From: JBGPIT01 sp041485125
Lineage (GTDB): Bacteria > Desulfobacterota > Binatia > UTPRO1
Length of the DNA stretch: 8,445 nucleotides
Direction: 5' to 3'
NCBI GenBank assembly: GCA_041485125.1
Contig: JBGPIT010000225.1
Coordinates: forward strand, 1-8,445
Each line of letters starts with the position of its first letter. The first letter of the stretch is position 1. Below are positions 5,555-8,445 of this stretch, piece after piece. The notes under the pieces are model-generated. The model saw only the letters and a program-made list of their open reading frames with translations, was not told the origin of the DNA and did no database searches. A program made the translations under genes and the position numbers.

Positions 5555-8078
5555 CGCCGGCGTTCGTCCCGACCCGGCCGATCAGCGCGGCGAGGGCCTC
5601 GAGATCGGGCGGCTTCACCAGGTGGTGGTCGAAGCCCGCGTCGAACGCGCGCCGCTTGTCGTCGTCGCGCCCGTAGCCGGAGAGGGCGATCAGCACCGCG
5701 CCTTTGTACACGCCATCATGGCGCAAGCGCCGCGCCAGCTCGAAGCCGTCGATGCCGGGAAGGCCGAGGTCGGAGATGATCACGTCGGGGCCGAGCTCGA
5801 CGGCGATCTCGAGCGCCGCAAGACCGTCGAACGCCATCCGCACCTCGTGCCCCCAGAGCTCGAGGACCATCGCGAGACTCTCGGCGGCGTCTTGATTATC
5901 CTCGACGACCAGCAGCTTGAGCCGTCGTGCCGCGGCCCGCTCCCGCGGCGGCAGGCGCTCGTCGGCAACGACGGGCACGGCGTTCTGCGCGACCGGCAGG
6001 TGAACGAGGAACTCGCTGCCCGCGCCGACGCCCGCGCTGAGCGCCTCGACGCGGCCGCCGTGCATCTCGACCAGACGCTGCACGACCGTGAGACCGATGC
6101 CGAGCCCGCCGCGCGCCCGGTCACCCGTGCTCGTGCCCTGGACGAAGAGATCGAAGACGTATGGCAGCAGGCTCGGCGCGAGCCCGACACCGGAATCGCG
6201 GACGCGAATCAGGAGCTCGTCGCCGACGCGCTCGCCGGTCATCCAGATCGACCCGTGCGGAGCGGTGTACTTGGCGGCGTTCGTCAAGAGGTTGCCGAGC
6301 ACCTGGACCAAGCGCGCCGGATCGGCGTCGAGCACGACGGGATCGGCCGGCAGCGACACCGTGAGGGTGTGGCCACGCGTGTCGATCAGACCCCGCACGG
6401 TCTCGAGCGCGCGCTGGACGATGTCGGCGACCAGCACGGCTTCCCGGCGCAGCGTGATCTTCCCGCGCGAGATACGGGAGACGTCGAGCAGATCGTCGAC
6501 GAGGTGCTCGAGCTGTCGTAGCTGCCGCCCAGCGACCTGGACCGAACGCTTGCGATCGATGCCGTCGATGTCGAGGAGATGCAGCGCCGTCGTCAACGCG
6601 GCGAGCGGGTTGCGGAGCTCGTGCGCGAGCATGGCGAGAAACTCGTCCTTGCGACGGCCGGCGTCGGCGAGCTGCTCGACGTGGACGCGCAGCTCCGCCG
6701 CGAGTCGGTGGCGCTCGCTCACGTCGAGGCCGACGCCGATCATGCGAACCGCGCGCCCGCGTGCGTCGCGGACGACCTTGCCCGTGCCGGCCATCCAACG
6801 CACCATGCCGTCGGGCGCGAGCACGCGGAATTCGACGTCGTATCCGCTCCCCTTCTCGACGGCACGGCTAATGGCGGCGTTCACGGTATCGCGGTCGTCG
6901 GGATGGATGAGTGACTGGAATGCCTCGAAGGTGTTCGAGAAGGCTCCGGGCGCGAGGCCGTACAGCGGCTCGAGCGTGTCGGACCACCACACTGCGCCGC
7001 TCGCGATGTTCCATTCCCACACGCCCATGCGGCCGGCCTCGAGCGCGAGGCGGAGGCGCTGCTCGCTCACCTCGAGCTTGGCGTAGTCGTCGAGCCGGCG
7101 CCGCACGGCGCGGTTGCGCTCGACGATCGCGGCCGCGAGCACGAGCCCGCTCACGGCGACCACGGCCATGAAGAGCTGGAGCAGCACCAGGCTCTCGTCG
7201 ATCGTGCCCACCGCGAATGGTCCCCAGCCGTGGACCGTGCTCCAGATCGCGATGCCGGACACGAGCAGCGTGAGGAGCGCGGTGCCGCGCGGTCCGAAGC
7301 GCAGCGCCGCCCACGCGACCAGCGGGAACACGGTGTACTGGAGCGGATAGGCCGTGATGCGAAAAGCGCCCCAGCCGGCGAAGACGACGGCGCTCAGGAG
7401 GACGACAGCGACGACGAGCGCCGCGGCCTCGGCGAGACGGCGCGCGGTCCAGCGTCGCGCCGGCAACGCCGACCACACGAGCAGCACCGGCGCCACTACG
7501 AGCGCGCCCATGGTGTCGCCGACGATCCAGATCCACCACAGCGACGCGAAGGCGTGCCACGGTTGCACGCCCCCCGCGCAGAGACTGATGACGCCGATCG
7601 TGGCGCTGACGGTTGCGCTCGCGAGGCCCGCACCGACGAGCGCCAGCGCGTCGCGCAAACGATCGATGGCGGCGCGGAAGCCGACGCGACGGAGCAGTGC
7701 GACCGCGACCACTGCCTCGAGCGTATTGCCGACCGCGATGCCGGCGGCGGTCGCGACCGGCTCCGCGGCGGTCGCGTTGGCGAGGAACGCGCCGAGCAGC
7801 ACGCCCGGCCAGGCGCGCGGGCCGAGGACGACCAACACCGCGATCGCGATCCCGGTCGGCGGCCACACCGCGGTGACTTGATCGGCGGCGAACGCCATCG
7901 AGAGTCCGAGCTTCGCCGCCGCGAAGTAGACCGCGGCCGTCGCGATGACGAGCGCCAGGGTGGGCACGCGATCGACGGTAAGATGCCTGTCGCCGTCGAC
8001 GCCTCTCGACACGGGTGTCGGGCCTTGCTCCTGGTTGAGAACGGCACGCATGAAGGTGTCGGAGCCGCGTGACCGCAA
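5529..8078 (-). CDS. Hybrid sensor histidine kinase (MASE1-PAS-HisKA-HATPase-REC)
   Basis: An 849-residue membrane-bound hybrid kinase that should autophosphorylate on histidine and pass the phosphate to its own receiver. Residues about 39-318 form a MASE1 integral-membrane sensor with eight or nine hydrophobic segments and the typical AVWPPTGIAIAVL and AWPGVLLGAFLAN stretches; the MASE1 ligand is generally unknown. A PAS fold (about 335-460) contains GVWEWN, HPDDR and an FRVLAPDGMVRW segment. HisKA has the H-box HELRNPL with H486. HATPase_c shows N600 (N box), DSGVGL (D628) and GGLGIGL. The receiver (about 722-838) has E726/D727, phosphoacceptor D770 and K822. TTG at 8078 is preferred because AGAGGG lies seven bases before it; ATG at 8051 lacks a Shine-Dalgarno and would remove nine residues. 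There is no DNA-binding or other output domain and no separate regulator in view, so a phosphotransfer partner elsewhere is expected. It is convergent with the Ig-repeat gene and divergent from the aminopeptidase. Confidence 0.94.
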   Translation of the reverse strand: MRSRGSDTFMRAVLNQEQGPTPVSRGVDGDRHLTVDRVPTLALVIATAAVYFAAAKLGLSMAFAADQVTAVWPPTGIAIAVLVVLGPRAWPGVLLGAFLANATAAEPVATAAGIAVGNTLEAVVAVALLRRVGFRAAIDRLRDALALVGAGLASATVSATIGVISLCAGGVQPWHAFASLWWIWIVGDTMGALVVAPVLLVWSALPARRWTARRLAEAAALVVAVVLLSAVVFAGWGAFRITAYPLQYTVFPLVAWAALRFGPRGTALLTLLVSGIAIWSTVHGWGPFAVGTIDESLVLLQLFMAVVAVSGLVLAAAIVERNRAVRRRLDDYAKLEVSEQRLRLALEAGRMGVWEWNIASGAVWWSDTLEPLYGLAPGAFSNTFEAFQSLIHPDDRDTVNAAISRAVEKGSGYDVEFRVLAPDGMVRWMAGTGKVVRDARGRAVRMIGVGLDVSERHRLAAELRVHVEQLADAGRRKDEFLAMLAHELRNPLAALTTALHLLDIDGIDRKRSVQVAGRQLRQLEHLVDDLLDVSRISRGKITLRREAVLVADIVQRALETVRGLIDTRGHTLTVSLPADPVVLDADPARLVQVLGNLLTNAAKYTAPHGSIWMTGERVGDELLIRVRDSGVGLAPSLLPYVFDLFVQGTSTGDRARGGLGIGLTVVQRLVEMHGGRVEALSAGVGAGSEFLVHLPVAQNAVPVVADERLPPRERAAARRLKLLVVEDNQDAAESLAMVLELWGHEVRMAFDGLAALEIAVELGPDVIISDLGLPGIDGFELARRLRHDGVYKGAVLIALSGYGRDDDKRRAFDAGFDHHLVKPPDLEALAALIGRVGTNAGAGSARTLH

Positions 8079-8085
8079 CGCGGTG

Positions 8086-8091
8086 CCCTCT
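8086..8091 (-). promoter_or_regulatory. Ribosome binding site favouring the TTG start of the kinase
   Basis: On the minus strand AGAGGG is followed after seven bases by TTG at 8078. No comparable purine motif precedes the ATG at 8051, so this site decides the start choice in favour of TTG. Confidence 0.5.
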
Positions 8092-8105
8092 TTCGTCTAC
8101 GCGTC

Positions 8106-8127
8106 GCGCCTCGTTCTAACAAGGCGC
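8106..8127. promoter_or_regulatory. 22-base dyad, candidate operator in the divergent intergenic region
   Basis: GCGCCT (8106-8111) and AGGCGC (8122-8127) are exact reverse complements, and inside them GTT (8113-8115) pairs with AAC (8118-8120). Nine of eleven symmetric positions match. It lies 28-49 bases upstream of the kinase TTG on the kinase side of the 176-base gap, a usual place for a repressor or activator site. The protein that would bind it is unknown. The near-absence of a loop argues for a duplex-DNA site rather than an RNA hairpin. Confidence 0.4.
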
Positions 8128-8130
8128 AAA

Positions 8131-8148
8131 GTGACACCCGGAGGTCAC
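8131..8148. promoter_or_regulatory. GTGAC-N8-GTCAC inverted repeat
   Basis: GTGAC (8131-8135) and GTCAC (8144-8148) form five-base palindromic arms around eight bases, three bases after the 22-base dyad. The short arms could arise by chance; its position in the shared upstream region of two divergent genes is the only reason to list it. Confidence 0.22.
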
Positions 8149-8216
8149 CGTGCGCGCCGCGACGCGGGCGCGTGTCTCGGCCGACCGTCACGGACGTGTC
8201 GGCGGCGCGCACCGTG
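8146..8216. repeat. Long-spaced inverted repeat in the divergent intergenic region
   Basis: GTGCGCGCCGC (8150-8160) is the exact reverse complement of GCGGCGCGCAC (8202-8212), 41 bases apart. With one mismatch the arms extend to 15 bases (8146-8160 and 8202-8216). It would place a stem-loop in a 5' leader of the aminopeptidase mRNA if transcription starts before 8146, or it may be paired protein sites. Low sequence complexity (GC-rich) raises the odds of coincidence. Confidence 0.35.
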
Positions 8217-8254
8217 CTTGCGCCTCTACGGTCGTTCGTCCAGAGTGCTCGGCC

Positions 8255-8445
8255 ATGACGATCCGTCGGCTCGACGATCCCGGTGTGAATTTCCGGCTCT
8301 CGAAGCAGGTCCTACCGCGGCGTTACGACCTCGCCTTGCTGCTCGACCTCGAGGCGTGGCGCTCGACCGGCACGGTCGAGATCACGCTCGACGTCACCGC
8401 GCCGACCGACGTCATCACGCTGCACGCGCTCGATCTCACCATCAC
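8255..8445 (+). CDS. M1-family aminopeptidase, N-terminal part only
   Basis: Only the first 63 codons are in the window. The translation contains FRLSKQVLPRRYDLALLLDL, then GTVEITLDVTAPTDVITLHA and LDLTI, which matches the start of the N-terminal beta-saddle domain of M1 zinc aminopeptidases (aminopeptidase N / puromycin-sensitive type, usually about 850 residues). The diagnostic GAMEN and HEXXH motifs lie beyond the right edge and cannot be checked. These enzymes remove N-terminal residues from peptides, in bacteria mostly in the cytoplasm; no signal peptide is seen here, since the N-terminus MTIRRLDDPGVNF is polar. ATG at 8255 is the only good start; its Shine-Dalgarno is weak (AGAG at 8242-8245). 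The gene is divergent from the kinase and shares its 176-base upstream region. Confidence 0.82.
   Translation, partial: MTIRRLDDPGVNFRLSKQVLPRRYDLALLLDLEAWRSTGTVEITLDVTAPTDVITLHALDLTI

Noticed and set aside
7230..8072. 280-codon + strand open frame opposite the MASE1 part of the kinase
   Set aside because: The translation is a charged Arg/Asp/Glu/His-rich string without motifs, a mirror of hydrophobic codons on the other strand, while the minus-strand product has clear family motifs.

Overview
The window is a high-GC stretch of bacterial chromosome with dense, short-spaced genes. The exported DUF1800/DUF1501 pair, a secreted protein combining cysteine-pair modules with bacterial Ig-like repeats and a TPTPT linker, and a MASE1 hybrid histidine kinase suggest a deltaproteobacteria-like lineage (Myxococcota, Binatota or similar). 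That placement is inferred from gene style; no rRNA or tRNA is present to confirm it. I see no mobile element, CRISPR array, phage gene or RNA gene.

Left half (1-5470, + strand): an apparent three-gene operon. A DUF1800 gene enters from beyond the left edge and overlaps the start of a Tat-signal DUF1501 gene by the four bases ATGA. After a 12-base gap with a GAGG ribosome binding site comes a gene for a 977-residue Sec-exported protein. Its N-terminal part holds four degenerate modules, three of them with a cysteine pair. A Thr/Pro linker follows, then seven tandem Big_2-like Ig domains running to the last residue. All three products are, or probably are, exported. A plausible but unproven reading is that the DUF1800/DUF1501 pair acts on or with the large repeat protein at the cell envelope.

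Middle (5471-5554): the operon meets the convergent kinase gene. Two GC-rich hairpins lie here. The second is a perfect 14-bp inverted repeat whose 12-base loop contains the kinase stop codon. They probably form the transcription boundary between the two convergent genes, although neither is followed by a clear T-run.

Right part (5529-8445): a minus-strand hybrid sensor histidine kinase (MASE1, PAS, HisKA, HATPase_c, receiver), probably starting at TTG. A 176-base divergent intergenic region separates it from the beginning of an M1-family aminopeptidase gene that leaves the window. This intergenic region holds a near-perfect 22-base dyad and two further inverted repeats, which are candidate operators or mRNA structures. 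No response regulator with a DNA-binding output is visible, so the kinase's target is unknown.
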